Source: Marinihelvus fidelis (GTDB lineage Bacteria; Pseudomonadota; Gammaproteobacteria; Xanthomonadales; SZUA-36). Taken from it: DNA of 64,000 nt. The stretch lies in contig NZ_VYXP01000003.1 of the NCBI RefSeq assembly GCF_008725655.1, positions 186,001 through 250,000 on the forward strand. Reading direction: 5' to 3'. This document shows positions 40,244-49,910 of the stretch, piece after piece. Made by a program: the position numbers and the translations under genes. Position 1 is the stretch's first letter. Each line of letters starts with the position of its first letter. The notes under the pieces are model-generated. The model searched no databases and was not told the origin of the DNA. It saw only the letters and a program-made list of their open reading frames with translations.

Positions 40244-43138
40244 ATGCGCGCCACGTCACTCGCTGCCCTTACCGCTGCCCTGTCCTGCGGCCTGGTCACC
40301 CCGGCCCATGCCTCTGGCGCGCCGCCACCCAGTAATGGCCTGGCCGGCCCCGCGGATGCCGTCTTCCGCCAGGGCATGTGGTGGAACCCCGAGCGAGCCG
40401 GCAACGGCTGGGACATCAACCGTGTCGGCGATCGGGTGTTCGTGGTCTGGTATACCTATGACGAGGCGGGCAACCCCACCTGGTACACCAGCACGGGCGA
40501 ACTGGACGGCGAACGATTCCAGGGTGAATTGCTGAGCCACAGCTGGGTGAATAACGCGGCCGGGCCGTACACGGTTGCCGGTTCGCTGGACATCACCTTC
40601 CCCTCTGCGCAGGTCGCGAACGTCAACTGGCAGCTGGGCGAGCACAGCGGCGAACGCGTGCTGCAGCCGTTTATCTTCGCGACCGAGCCGGTCATGTCCG
40701 ACTACAGCGGCATCTGGTATGACACCGCCGAGGCCGGCTACGGGCTCACGGTGCAGACCCAGGGCGACACCACCTTTACCGTGCTCTATCACTACGACGC
40801 GGAGGGCCGCCCGACCTGGACCACGGGTACCGACCCGGCCTCCGGTGACAGCGCCGCCGACAATATCGTGCTGTCGAACAGCACCGGCCAGTGCGCCTGG
40901 TGCGAGAACCGGCCGCATGAAAGCACCACGGTCGGCACCGCCGCACTGCAGTTCGAGACCGAGTCCAACATGCGCGTGAGCCTGCAGTTCGACGGCGGCG
41001 ACTGGAACCGCCAGGATGTCGGTCACATCATGCTTTCTGACCCGCCATCCGGACGGCCGCACCCCGCGGCGATGGCGCCACTGGCCTCCAGCGAGGCGCT
41101 GCGCTTCTATTTCAGTTCGTCGTACCGGGAAACCCAGGGCTACAGCCTGCCGATCATCTGCGCTGGTCCCATCGTCAGCCCCGGGCCGCCGCCTGAAGCC
41201 GGCTTCGACGGCGGGCCCCTGTCCGAAACCAATGTCCAGGAACAGGGCGTAGACGAGGCCGATGTCGTCAAGGCCACCTGGGAGCGCCTGTACTCGATCG
41301 ACCAGCCCGGACGGGCCGCTCTCGAAACCGTGACCGATGGCGAGGAAGAGCACGACCTCTTTATCCAGACCATCTCCCGTTACCGGACGTCGCCAGAACT
41401 CGGCGACCCGGTGCTCGACGGCCAGTACAAGGTCACCTACCCGCCCCGGCGCTATCCCATCCACAGCCTTCGAGGCGAAGGCCTGTACCACCACGTCGAC
41501 GCCGATGACCAGTCACGACTGGTCTATGTCGGCTCACAGGTCGAAGGCCATTGCTACGGCTATGCGCATGGCAAGGCCCGCATCGTCGCCTGGGACACCG
41601 GCGATGACGCCGACGCAGACGCCGCGCACGCGCTGGATATCGACGGTGAGATCATCACCACCCGGGTCATCGGCGACACCCTGTACGCGATGATCCGCTA
41701 CCGGCCCGATTTCCATGACATCGCCAGGCGCGTGCTGCCGCCCGAGGACATCAAGGACGACTACACCGAAGAAGAATTCGAGACCGTCATTGAGGCCCTG
41801 ACCGGTGATGACCTGCTGCCACGCGCCAAATATGCCGACGGCAGCACAAGGCCACTGCTGGCCGCTGCCGATATCCTGGTGCCGCCCGTACCGGCCACAC
41901 GCCTGGACAGCCAGCTGACCGTGTTCAGCGCCTTTGACCTGCGCGACCTGGATGCCCCACCTGTCAGTATGGCCATCATGGGTCATATGGGTGGACTGTA
42001 TGCCAGCACGTCGGCCGCCTGGCTGGCCGGCACGCGCTGGGTCTACGGCGTGGGCACGGACGGTCACCTGTTCCGTACCGGCGAGCAGGACACCGAACTG
42101 CACCGTTTCGCGATCACCGACAAGGGCTTCAGCTACTCGGGCTCGGGCAGCATCGAGGGCCACCTGGGCAGCGACCCGGGCAAGCTGTCGTTCCGGCTCA
42201 GCGAGCACAACGGTGTGCTGCGTGTACTCAGCCAGTCCGGGTGGGGCGACAGTGGGCGCTGGGGTGAATTTGGCGAGCACCGCCTGAGCATCGTCGACAC
42301 CCAGGCCGGCGACGACCTTCTGCTGGCCACCCGCGCTGTTCTTCCGAACGAACAACGCCCCGCGCGCATCGGCAAGCCGGGCGAGCAGGTGTATTCGGTT
42401 CGCTATTTCGGTGATCGCGGCTATGCCGTCACCTATCGCATGATCGACCCGCTGTACGCGCTGGACCTGTCCGACCCCGACGACCCGTACATCCTGGGCG
42501 ACCTCGAGATTCCCGGTTACTCGGACTACCTGCACCCCGTCAGCGCCGAACTGTTGCTGGGCGTGGGCATGAACGCGTCCGTGCATGTCGATTCATACGG
42601 CAATGAGCAGGCGCTGATCCAGGGCGTCCAGGTGGGCTTGTTTGATGTCAGCGATACCGGCGCGCCGGCGCTGCTGGACCAGGAGGAAATCGGCTATCGC
42701 GGCAGCAGCACGCCGGTGTCCGAGGCCCACCACGCGTTCACGTGGTTGCCAGCCGACAACGATACGGACCGGGCCGCCCGGTTCGTGCTGCCGGTCGCCA
42801 TCCACGGCCCGGAAGACGGGCAGCTGGACGACGACCCCTGGCACCGCTACCCCTGGCTGGGTACCGGCGCGTTGATGTACGAGATCGCCGGTGGCCAGGG
42901 CGTGCCGTGGCTGCGGCGGGTAGGCACGGCTACGCTGGCCGATGCCGGGAGCACGCCGGAAGATCACGCTTACCTGTATACCAACTTCTCCGCCGACAGC
43001 GCCCGCAGCGTCATCCAGGGTGACCGGCTGCTGTTCTACTTCCGCGGCGGTGTATTCACCTCGCCCTGGGGTGGCAGCGAGTTCACCCCCGCGGAAGGCT
43101 GCGTGCTGTGCACGCCGTGGTCTATCGAGGGGAATTGA
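40244..43138 (+). CDS. Secreted beta-propeller protein with N-terminal duplicated beta domain
   Basis: 964 residues with a signal peptide (to about PAHASGA). Two tandem N-terminal modules repeat the pattern G-x-W-[WY]...G-x-G-x...W-[YF]-x-Y-D-x-x-G-x-P-x-W (about residues 43-90 and 155-205). The main part, from NVQEQGVDEADVVKATWERLY (split by me here), is the Beta_propel (PF09826-like) signature, followed by many D-L-x-D-x-x-x-P propeller strands such as ALDLSDPDDPYILGDLE. Known family members are extracellular and poorly characterised. No catalytic residues recognised. Stands alone between galE and the convergent esterase. Confidence 0.8.
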   Translation: MRATSLAALTAALSCGLVTPAHASGAPPPSNGLAGPADAVFRQGMWWNPERAGNGWDINRVGDRVFVVWYTYDEAGNPTWYTSTGELDGERFQGELLSHSWVNNAAGPYTVAGSLDITFPSAQVANVNWQLGEHSGERVLQPFIFATEPVMSDYSGIWYDTAEAGYGLTVQTQGDTTFTVLYHYDAEGRPTWTTGTDPASGDSAADNIVLSNSTGQCAWCENRPHESTTVGTAALQFETESNMRVSLQFDGGDWNRQDVGHIMLSDPPSGRPHPAAMAPLASSEALRFYFSSSYRETQGYSLPIICAGPIVSPGPPPEAGFDGGPLSETNVQEQGVDEADVVKATWERLYSIDQPGRAALETVTDGEEEHDLFIQTISRYRTSPELGDPVLDGQYKVTYPPRRYPIHSLRGEGLYHHVDADDQSRLVYVGSQVEGHCYGYAHGKARIVAWDTGDDADADAAHALDIDGEIITTRVIGDTLYAMIRYRPDFHDIARRVLPPEDIKDDYTEEEFETVIEALTGDDLLPRAKYADGSTRPLLAAADILVPPVPATRLDSQLTVFSAFDLRDLDAPPVSMAIMGHMGGLYASTSAAWLAGTRWVYGVGTDGHLFRTGEQDTELHRFAITDKGFSYSGSGSIEGHLGSDPGKLSFRLSEHNGVLRVLSQSGWGDSGRWGEFGEHRLSIVDTQAGDDLLLATRAVLPNEQRPARIGKPGEQVYSVRYFGDRGYAVTYRMIDPLYALDLSDPDDPYILGDLEIPGYSDYLHPVSAELLLGVGMNASVHVDSYGNEQALIQGVQVGLFDVSDTGAPALLDQEEIGYRGSSTPVSEAHHAFTWLPADNDTDRAARFVLPVAIHGPEDGQLDDDPWHRYPWLGTGALMYEIAGGQGVPWLRRVGTATLADAGSTPEDHAYLYTNFSADSARSVIQGDRLLFYFRGGVFTSPWGGSEFTPAEGCVLCTPWSIEGN

Positions 43139-44153
43139 CCGAAGCGGTAGCGACTTCACCCCAAATCCACCGCAGGGCCTCGGGCATCAGAATGCCCGCG
43201 TGACGATCGGCGTGCTCGCCGTCCGTCCACACCGTCTCAAGCCTGTAACGGGGCCCGTCATCGCCCTGCTCATCGGCGGCGCGATTGGCATAACGAAGCG
43301 CAGCCGCCATCTGCCGGTTGGCAAGGAACCAGTGCCCCCATTCGTTATCCAGGTCGTTCACGCCGTCCTGCAGGTATATCGCCAGGGGACGAATAGACTC
43401 ACGACGCAACAGCGCTGGCCAGTCCTGGCCGCCTGGAACCCAGTGTCCGCCAGATTCTTCCGACGGTTGACGGAACCCTATCGACACGTAACTGCCGATG
43501 AAGCTAATGACATTGCCGAACTGGTCGGGCCGCAGCCACGCCGCAGTGAAAGCCGCCATTGCCCCGCTGCTGGTGCCACCTATTGCGCGCCGGGTCGGGT
43601 CAGCTGACACGTTGAAACGGGCCTCCACCTGCGGCAGTAACTCATCGGCCAACATGGTGACATAGCGATCATCCAGGGCGTCATATTCCTGCGCGCGGTG
43701 ATTCGGATTCCCCCACTCCAGGTCGGCCGGCCAGGGCTCACCCCTGTGACCGGGAGTAACGAAGACGCCGATGGTCGGCGGGATAACACCGTCATGTGCC
43801 AGGTTGGCCAGAACTACGGGAATCTGGAGCGAGCCTTCCGGGTGAACCGCCCTGTGACCGTCCTGGAACACCAGCAGGTTGGCGGGCAGGTCAGGGTCAT
43901 ATTGCGCCGGCACGAAGACCCACCACAGGCGAACCGTGTCCGGGTAGACGTCGCTGCGCCATTCAAACGGCCCTTCCAGCCGGCCCGGGTCGACACCAGC
44001 CCGGTGTGTGTTGTCGACGCCAGGTTCAAGCCCGGTACGAATGTCCAGTCCGTCAGTCCTGGTTTCGTCCGCCGCCAGCGGAACACTGATCGCGACAATC
44101 CCGGCCAGAACCGCCGTCCGCACCACCGCAACAACCCGTGACCCGTCAGTCAT
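43122..44153 (-). CDS. CE1/esterase-D-like secreted esterase
   Basis: 343 residues with a signal peptide (VAVVRTAVLAGIVAISVPLAADE). Alpha/beta hydrolase with nucleophile S195 in AIGGTSSGAMAAF, typical of CE1 and Fes-type esterases; VFVPAQYDP and LLVFQDGH are the early strands. Such enzymes include feruloyl and acetyl-xylan esterases. Last gene of a minus-strand operon; the start overlaps the GH9 stop by 8 bp, and its end overlaps the convergent propeller gene by 17 bp. Removal of acyl groups from plant polysaccharide is likely but inferred. Confidence 0.82.
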   Translation of the reverse strand: MTDGSRVVAVVRTAVLAGIVAISVPLAADETRTDGLDIRTGLEPGVDNTHRAGVDPGRLEGPFEWRSDVYPDTVRLWWVFVPAQYDPDLPANLLVFQDGHRAVHPEGSLQIPVVLANLAHDGVIPPTIGVFVTPGHRGEPWPADLEWGNPNHRAQEYDALDDRYVTMLADELLPQVEARFNVSADPTRRAIGGTSSGAMAAFTAAWLRPDQFGNVISFIGSYVSIGFRQPSEESGGHWVPGGQDWPALLRRESIRPLAIYLQDGVNDLDNEWGHWFLANRQMAAALRYANRAADEQGDDGPRYRLETVWTDGEHADRHAGILMPEALRWIWGEVATASVNSPR

Positions 44154-46620
44154 CGCCGCCCTCGTTGACCAGCGCGTGCGCGGCGTTCGCCAGGAACAGG
44201 TAGCTGCCGCCCAGGTTGATCACGTATTCGTTCTGCCCCCACAGGAATGGCCAGTCCTCCCGGTTCTCCGGCAGGTCGGGTTTCAGGATCAGCACGCCCG
44301 GAACGATGCCACCGGCGATGAATGAGAAATCAGCGCGATTCATGCCGTATGCGACCTTTTTCGACTCGGCGCCGACGGCGGACACGAACGAGATATCCGA
44401 GTCCGGGTGAGTGCCGAAAACGTAATGCAGGCCCGACAGCACGTCTTCGGCGTCGAACAGGTCCGGGAAGGCCTGGTGCAGGTACCAGTTCGACAGGGCG
44501 ATGTTGATCACCGCGCCATTACCGGCCCAGCCTCCCTCGGTGATGAGAACGCCGAAGGGGTTGGCGTCGCGCATTCCGGCCCAGCGTTCAGCATACGCTT
44601 CGGCCAGCGCGCGCACCCGCGTGCGGAAGGCGTCGTCCATCCGCGGCAATACCTTGAGCACCGGCACGGCGTGAAATGCGAACTGCGACTCGATAGTCGG
44701 CATGGCCGAGCGCAGCGCGTCCGCGTAACGCGATTCGCCAGTGGCCAGCAGCAATTCGGCGTTGGCGCGGATCATTTCGCCTTCCAGCGACCCGCCGGTG
44801 GTGTTGCCGTGACGGAACAGGTCGGGTTCACGGCCCTGCTCGTCCTCCCAGGCGCGCACCGCCGTGGCCAGCGCGTGTTCGGCCAGCGCGTCATCGAAAC
44901 CGCGCAATGCACGGCTGGCGGCCGCCAGCCCCGCCACCGAGCCGTAGTTCAGCGCCGAGGAGCGGCTGGTGAACGCCCAGCGGTCGTCAAACACGCCGGA
45001 ACGGAAACCGTCGGACTCCAGCTCACCCATGTCCGGGTCATAGACCAGGTTGTCCGTCATGGTCAGGCCGTCGCCCAGGTGCGTGTACTGTGAAATATCG
45101 GGGACGATGATGCCGGGTATGGCATGGCCGACCGCGTCGTGCTGCGCCAGCAGCTGCAGCGTGCCGTGGGTGATCTGCTGGAGAATGTCGGGCTTTCCGT
45201 CCGGTACGTGCAGGTCGACGAACTTGCGGTCGTAGTCCACCGAAGTCGTATCGCGCTCGGGGCGGAAGGCCTCCCAGGTCTGCACCAGGCCGATAACCGC
45301 CGCGTACTGGGTCTGCGTGCGGATGTCGTAATCACCGGCGTCATACCAGCCGCCGACATTCAGGCCGGGAATGTGCTCGCCGGGCTCGAACGGCGTATCG
45401 GTGGTCGGCCCCTGGGCGTAGAGGTCGAAATGCTCGTGGTTCACCGGCGCCTGTAGCGCGTCATCCAGGTGCGACGCGCCGTGCCAGACCCGGTAGGCCT
45501 CGTTGACCAGGACGTGGTCCATCTGCACCGGGAAAAACACGTCCAGCGTCGGGTGCCAGGTGGTCTCGAACACGTCCGTGGCGATCCGGAACGGCGCCGT
45601 TTTCACGCCGTTGTATTCCAGCCGGTAGAGGCCGGGTTCATCGGTATCGGTGAAGTCGAACGTCAGGTAGTCGTAGCGCTTCCAGCGGCCCCATGATTGC
45701 GGGGCGGCTGATTTCACCGTCTCGACGCCCGTCGCGTCGATGCGCAGCAGCGAAACTTCGCCGTCGAACGTATCGTTCGGGTCGCGCTCGATCACCGCCC
45801 GTTTGCGAAAACCCGGCGCGTAGCCCACCTGGGAATGCGCGATCACCGGCTCGCGGGTCCATCCGTCGATGGTGCTGGCCTGCAACGTCCACTCCAGCAC
45901 CTTGCCTTCGCGCCCCGCCGGCAGCAGCGACCGCACGACGAACCAGCCGTTCTGCGCCTTGGCGCGGCCGTCGTAAAGGGCCATCTCCACATCCGCCGAC
46001 GCCAACGTCACCGTCCGTTCGGGGGCATCCGGCGCCAGCACCAGTCGGTTGCCGCGCACCAGCGGCACCGGCGCCACGGCGTCGTTTTGTTCTTTCGGGC
46101 CGGAGGGGTAAAGCGGGAACAGGCCGGTCGCATCATCGGCAATGTACGCCTTACCGAAATAGGCCGCTGGCAGGAACTCCAGGTTGAAGCCGGCGCGGCC
46201 TTCCAGTGCCTGCGGCAACGCCCTGGGAAGGTTCACCGAGATCGCAACGCCGTCATCGACAGCGCGAACCTCGACGGTGAACTCGAAATCATGGTCCGGG
46301 TATCGCGACGTCGCCCGGATGACACCGTTCTCGGTATCGACGTCCCGATCAACGAACTGCGGGATCGCGTCCCACTGCTCGGGCGTCGCGTTCAGCCGCA
46401 CATCGCCGTTGGTGGCGGTACGCACCCCATGGTGCACCAGTTCGACGCCGCTGATCTTGGAGTCGCTGAAGAGGCCGTCGTACCAGTTGCTGTACACCAG
46501 CACGTTGATGCCGCGCGCCTTGAAATACGGTGGATCGCCAAGTTCGAGCGTTTGCCCCATCGCCGACCCGGCGACAAGGCAAACGCATATCGACGCCACC
46601 CGGAAGAGCCTGTTCCGCAT
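44146..46620 (-). CDS. GH9 glycoside hydrolase (endoglucanase-like), secreted
   Basis: 824 residues from ATG 46620, which gives the signal peptide FRVASICVCLVAGSAMG; the frame extends to 46743 without a plausible leader. An N-terminal beta region precedes a CelD-like Ig domain (SQVGYAPGFRKRAVIE, DEPGLYRLEYNGV) and an (alpha/alpha)6 barrel. GGWYDAGDYDIRTQ holds the catalytic base aspartates and E798 in LWGQNEYVINLGGSY is the likely acid. GH9 cuts beta-1,4-glucans, including cellulose and xyloglucan backbones. The long N-terminal extension (about 300 residues before the Ig domain) is unusual for the family. Confidence 0.86.
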   Translation of the reverse strand: MRNRLFRVASICVCLVAGSAMGQTLELGDPPYFKARGINVLVYSNWYDGLFSDSKISGVELVHHGVRTATNGDVRLNATPEQWDAIPQFVDRDVDTENGVIRATSRYPDHDFEFTVEVRAVDDGVAISVNLPRALPQALEGRAGFNLEFLPAAYFGKAYIADDATGLFPLYPSGPKEQNDAVAPVPLVRGNRLVLAPDAPERTVTLASADVEMALYDGRAKAQNGWFVVRSLLPAGREGKVLEWTLQASTIDGWTREPVIAHSQVGYAPGFRKRAVIERDPNDTFDGEVSLLRIDATGVETVKSAAPQSWGRWKRYDYLTFDFTDTDEPGLYRLEYNGVKTAPFRIATDVFETTWHPTLDVFFPVQMDHVLVNEAYRVWHGASHLDDALQAPVNHEHFDLYAQGPTTDTPFEPGEHIPGLNVGGWYDAGDYDIRTQTQYAAVIGLVQTWEAFRPERDTTSVDYDRKFVDLHVPDGKPDILQQITHGTLQLLAQHDAVGHAIPGIIVPDISQYTHLGDGLTMTDNLVYDPDMGELESDGFRSGVFDDRWAFTSRSSALNYGSVAGLAAASRALRGFDDALAEHALATAVRAWEDEQGREPDLFRHGNTTGGSLEGEMIRANAELLLATGESRYADALRSAMPTIESQFAFHAVPVLKVLPRMDDAFRTRVRALAEAYAERWAGMRDANPFGVLITEGGWAGNGAVINIALSNWYLHQAFPDLFDAEDVLSGLHYVFGTHPDSDISFVSAVGAESKKVAYGMNRADFSFIAGGIVPGVLILKPDLPENREDWPFLWGQNEYVINLGGSYLFLANAAHALVNEGGDD

Positions 46621-46676
46621 GATCGTATGTCCTACGTTGTCATCGTTGGCCGTAAAGCATACACCGGCGCGGGCGC

Positions 46677-47699
46677 TCAGCGCCCGAAGACGGCTTTCGC
46701 CGAAGCCAGGCCCTCGCGGTAGGCGGCGACCAGGCGGTCGCACTCGTCGTTGAACGTCTCGTCAATGACCCGCCTCGCCGGATCGGCGTCATACCACTCG
46801 ACACTGTGGCGGATGCCGTCGATGAAGCGCGTCGTGGCCACGTAGTCGGGTACGAACTGCTTGATCTTGGTGTTGTCCAGGATCACCGATTCGGTCTTGT
46901 CGCCATGCAGGCCGCCCTCGTGTTCGGGAAGGCAATCGACGATGAAATCCGAAGCGATGTGTACCAGGTCCGGCTCGGCGACCCCCGCCGCGTCCGCCAG
47001 CGCGCGATAGGCCATGTTCCAGGTCACCAGTTCGTCGGTGGTGATGTGCAGCGCGTGACCCACCACGCCGGGATGCCCGAACAGGCCCAGCAACCCCCGG
47101 GCAAAGTCCGAATTGTGGGTCAACTGCCACAGCGACGTACCATCGCCGGGCACCACGATCGGCGCCCCCCGACGCATGCGGTCGATCAGTGTGTACGGCG
47201 CATGCCAGCTGTTCAGCGACAGCGGCACCATGGTGTGGTCATAGGTGAACGAGGGCCGGATGATGACGGCCGGAAACGCTTCTTCACGCAAAGCCGACAG
47301 CAGGTATTCCTCGCAGGCGATCTTGTCGCGCGAATACGCCCAGAACGGATTGTCCAACGGCGTCGACTCGGTCACCGGGTAGTGAGTGACCGGCTTCTGG
47401 TAGCAACTGGCCGAGCTGATGAAGTGAAACTGCCCTACCCGGCCACGAAACCATTCCACCCGCCGGCGCAGGTCATCGGGCGAGAAGCTGATGAAGTCGA
47501 CCACCACGTCCCAACTTTCATCCCCGAGCGCGGCGCTCACCGCTGCCGTGTCGTCGATGTCCACCGTGATCTCGCGAGCGCCTTCGATACAGTGGCGCCG
47601 GCCCCGGTTAAGCAGGGTCAGGTCAACGGCGCGCTCCAGTGCAAGCCTGGAGCATGCCGTGCTGATCTTGCCGGTACCGCCGATAAAGAGCACTTTCAT
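46677..47699 (-). CDS. NAD-dependent epimerase/dehydratase (extended SDR)
   Basis: 340 residues from ATG 47699, giving the Rossmann start MKVLFIGGTGKISTACS; the longer frame lies in the upstream gene. HFISSASCYQKP carries the active-site serine, and Y...K is YSRDK. DFISFSPDDLRRRV resembles atypical CSP41-like members rather than GalE. One base separates it from the upstream hydrolase gene and 56 bp from GH9. A sugar-nucleotide or free-sugar epimerase in a degradative operon is unusual; substrate unknown. Confidence 0.85.
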   Translation of the reverse strand: MKVLFIGGTGKISTACSRLALERAVDLTLLNRGRRHCIEGAREITVDIDDTAAVSAALGDESWDVVVDFISFSPDDLRRRVEWFRGRVGQFHFISSASCYQKPVTHYPVTESTPLDNPFWAYSRDKIACEEYLLSALREEAFPAVIIRPSFTYDHTMVPLSLNSWHAPYTLIDRMRRGAPIVVPGDGTSLWQLTHNSDFARGLLGLFGHPGVVGHALHITTDELVTWNMAYRALADAAGVAEPDLVHIASDFIVDCLPEHEGGLHGDKTESVILDNTKIKQFVPDYVATTRFIDGIRHSVEWYDADPARRVIDETFNDECDRLVAAYREGLASAKAVFGR

Positions 47700-47700
47700 A

Positions 47701-49767
47701 TTATTGCGCTCCACTTGGGGCCGTCTGCACGCGCAGCACCTGGCAACCCAGGTAGCGTTCATCACCCTCCGGTTGATGGAGGCGGTCCACCGTCAGCGTG
47801 AGCCGTGCTCGCCCATTCCTTACATCGTCCGGTAGCAAAAACCGGGCCGGTTCGTCAGTGCCGCAAATTGCCTCACCGACAGGCTGGCCATCGACCTGGA
47901 CCGCCAGAACCGGCTGAAAAGGCCAGCCTGTCGGCAACGTGGTTTCGATCACCACATCCAGGTCCGCGCCCGTGGCCAGGTCCAGGTCCACGTCCAGCGC
48001 CTTGCCCATCCAGCCGTCCGGGTACAGCTGGAACGGCGCCGGCGCGCGCTGCTCCAGCGCCTGGTTGAACCGCACCCAGTCCGTGGCCACCGGCTTGCGC
48101 TGGCCGCCGACTTCGCGGATACCGGACGGCTGCGTAAAGCCGGAGAAGACCAGGCTGTCGATGATCATCGCGTCCTCGGCCTGCAGTTCGATCCGGGTCA
48201 CATCGGCCACGTCGACCGCGACGCACTCGCGCTCGCCGGTCGCGGGCAGGCGCATCGGCGAGTCCGGATCGGTGGGCGCCACGACGGTCAGCCCGGTCGT
48301 GCCGTCCCCGGCACGGGCGACAACGCACAGGTCGGCGGCCTCCGGCCCGCCGGGTGCATGAAATTCACCGATACCGAACGATCGCGCCAGCCCCTGCCCG
48401 GCGTCCAGCGCCAGGCCTGGCGCCGGCGTGTCGTCGACACCGGCCGAAAAGGTCCACGGCGCCGCGTCGATACTGAAATCCGGGCTGGGAATGGCGTCGT
48501 GTCGGTAGTCCTTCCAGGTCCACAGCGCGTAGCCCTGCGCGTAGGCGGCCATCACCGGCGCCGCCTGCTCGAGAAAGTCCGGTACGGCGCTGGTCGCGAT
48601 GCGGCCATTGTTCTCGAAACCGGGGGTGAAATCCTCGACCAGGTACTGGTCGATGAAGATTGGCCGCGTACCGGTTACCGCACGCACCCGCTCCAGCATG
48701 TACTGCAACCGCTCGACGGCCGTTTCCGGCGCCAGTTGCTCGCCCTGGTTCAGCCCGCCCATGGCCGGCGACCAGTAGATCGTGGTCCACGGCGCGCCGG
48801 GCAGGTCCCAGGCCGCCTCGTGTGAGTGCCAGTAGTCGAACTCACCGTTGGCATCCAACACCGGGTCGGAATCGATGCGGATCTCCATTGACAGGCTCGG
48901 GAACCGCGCCTGGGCGGGTTTGAAGAAACGCTCGATCCAGGCGTAATCCAGGAATTCCAGGAACCAGCCATAGGCCGGCTCGTCCTTGCGCGGCAGCGGC
49001 ACATCGCTCCAGCCCGTGAACGACACGCCATACCGGTCAGACGCCTGCTCCAGCGTCACCCGCTCGGACAGCCAGTCGCGATAGCCGATGGCCTGCGCCA
49101 TCTCGCGGCGCGCGGGCTCTTCGAAGCCGTTCATCCAGGTCACGGCCCACAGGTCTTCCCAGCAGATAAAGCCGAACTTCACGTTGTCACGCTCGCCCAC
49201 CGCGTCCCACAGCGACTGGATGTAGTCGAGCCAGCCCTGGTAAACGCGCGGGTCGTGCCACATATCGAGCAACCAGCCCTCGGGCGCCTCGACCGCCGAA
49301 TCCCAGGCGTAGCCAATGCGCACCACCACGTCCAGGTCGAACGCGGCCGCCAGGTCAATCAGTTCGCCCAGCCGCCGTGTCCGCTCGGGCACCAGCCGAC
49401 CGTCCGTCCTGTCAGCGGCAAAGCCAGGCCACGGAATTACCAGCACCACCGCGTTGAACCCGTCAGCCTTCAGGGCGGTGAAGTCCTCGCGCGCCACCGC
49501 CAGCAGGTCCGTATTCCAGAAATTCACCGCCCAGCCATCACCAAACCAGTGCGCGCCACGCAGGTACGCGTCGCCGGCTCGCGCCACCGCGGCGGGCACG
49601 GCGCCGGATTCGACCACGGCCGCCACGGGCGCCACCTGGACGCTATCTCCGGAGCCCGGCTCGCCCGTCGATCCGGCGGGTGTCGTCAGCAGCGTGAACG
49701 CCATGGCACCGCCGACGAGCAGCAGGGCCAATACGGGTAATACGAGTCGGGAAAAGCGGCTTGGCAT
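47701..49767 (-). CDS. Membrane-anchored TIM-barrel glycosidase-like protein, family unassigned
   Basis: 688 residues. One N-terminal helix (LVLPVLALLLVGGAMAFTLL) without a clear cleavage site, then a low-complexity linker and a clan GH-A-like barrel: RGAHWFGDGWAVNFWN, DGFNAVVLVIPWPGF, VVRIGYAWDS, and KFGFICWEDLWAV where a catalytic glutamate would sit after strand 4. The second candidate lies in RPIFIDQYLVEDFTPG. A beta-sandwich tail follows (FHAPGGPEAADLCVV onward). Not a confident GH5, GH39 or GH42. First gene of an operon with SDR, GH9 and esterase genes. Confidence 0.65.
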   Translation of the reverse strand: MPSRFSRLVLPVLALLLVGGAMAFTLLTTPAGSTGEPGSGDSVQVAPVAAVVESGAVPAAVARAGDAYLRGAHWFGDGWAVNFWNTDLLAVAREDFTALKADGFNAVVLVIPWPGFAADRTDGRLVPERTRRLGELIDLAAAFDLDVVVRIGYAWDSAVEAPEGWLLDMWHDPRVYQGWLDYIQSLWDAVGERDNVKFGFICWEDLWAVTWMNGFEEPARREMAQAIGYRDWLSERVTLEQASDRYGVSFTGWSDVPLPRKDEPAYGWFLEFLDYAWIERFFKPAQARFPSLSMEIRIDSDPVLDANGEFDYWHSHEAAWDLPGAPWTTIYWSPAMGGLNQGEQLAPETAVERLQYMLERVRAVTGTRPIFIDQYLVEDFTPGFENNGRIATSAVPDFLEQAAPVMAAYAQGYALWTWKDYRHDAIPSPDFSIDAAPWTFSAGVDDTPAPGLALDAGQGLARSFGIGEFHAPGGPEAADLCVVARAGDGTTGLTVVAPTDPDSPMRLPATGERECVAVDVADVTRIELQAEDAMIIDSLVFSGFTQPSGIREVGGQRKPVATDWVRFNQALEQRAPAPFQLYPDGWMGKALDVDLDLATGADLDVVIETTLPTGWPFQPVLAVQVDGQPVGEAICGTDEPARFLLPDDVRNGRARLTLTVDRLHQPEGDERYLGCQVLRVQTAPSGAQ

Positions 49768-49910
49768 GATTTAGGCGAAAATCTGGATGGCTGGAGGACA
49801 GGCTGGCGCGAATTATACGATAGCCCGCCGCGCCGCACTGTCGTTGTGCGTGCCCGTCCCAGCGCCTAGAATTCGCGGTTTGCGCGACAAGACTTCGAGG
49901 AACACCACCC

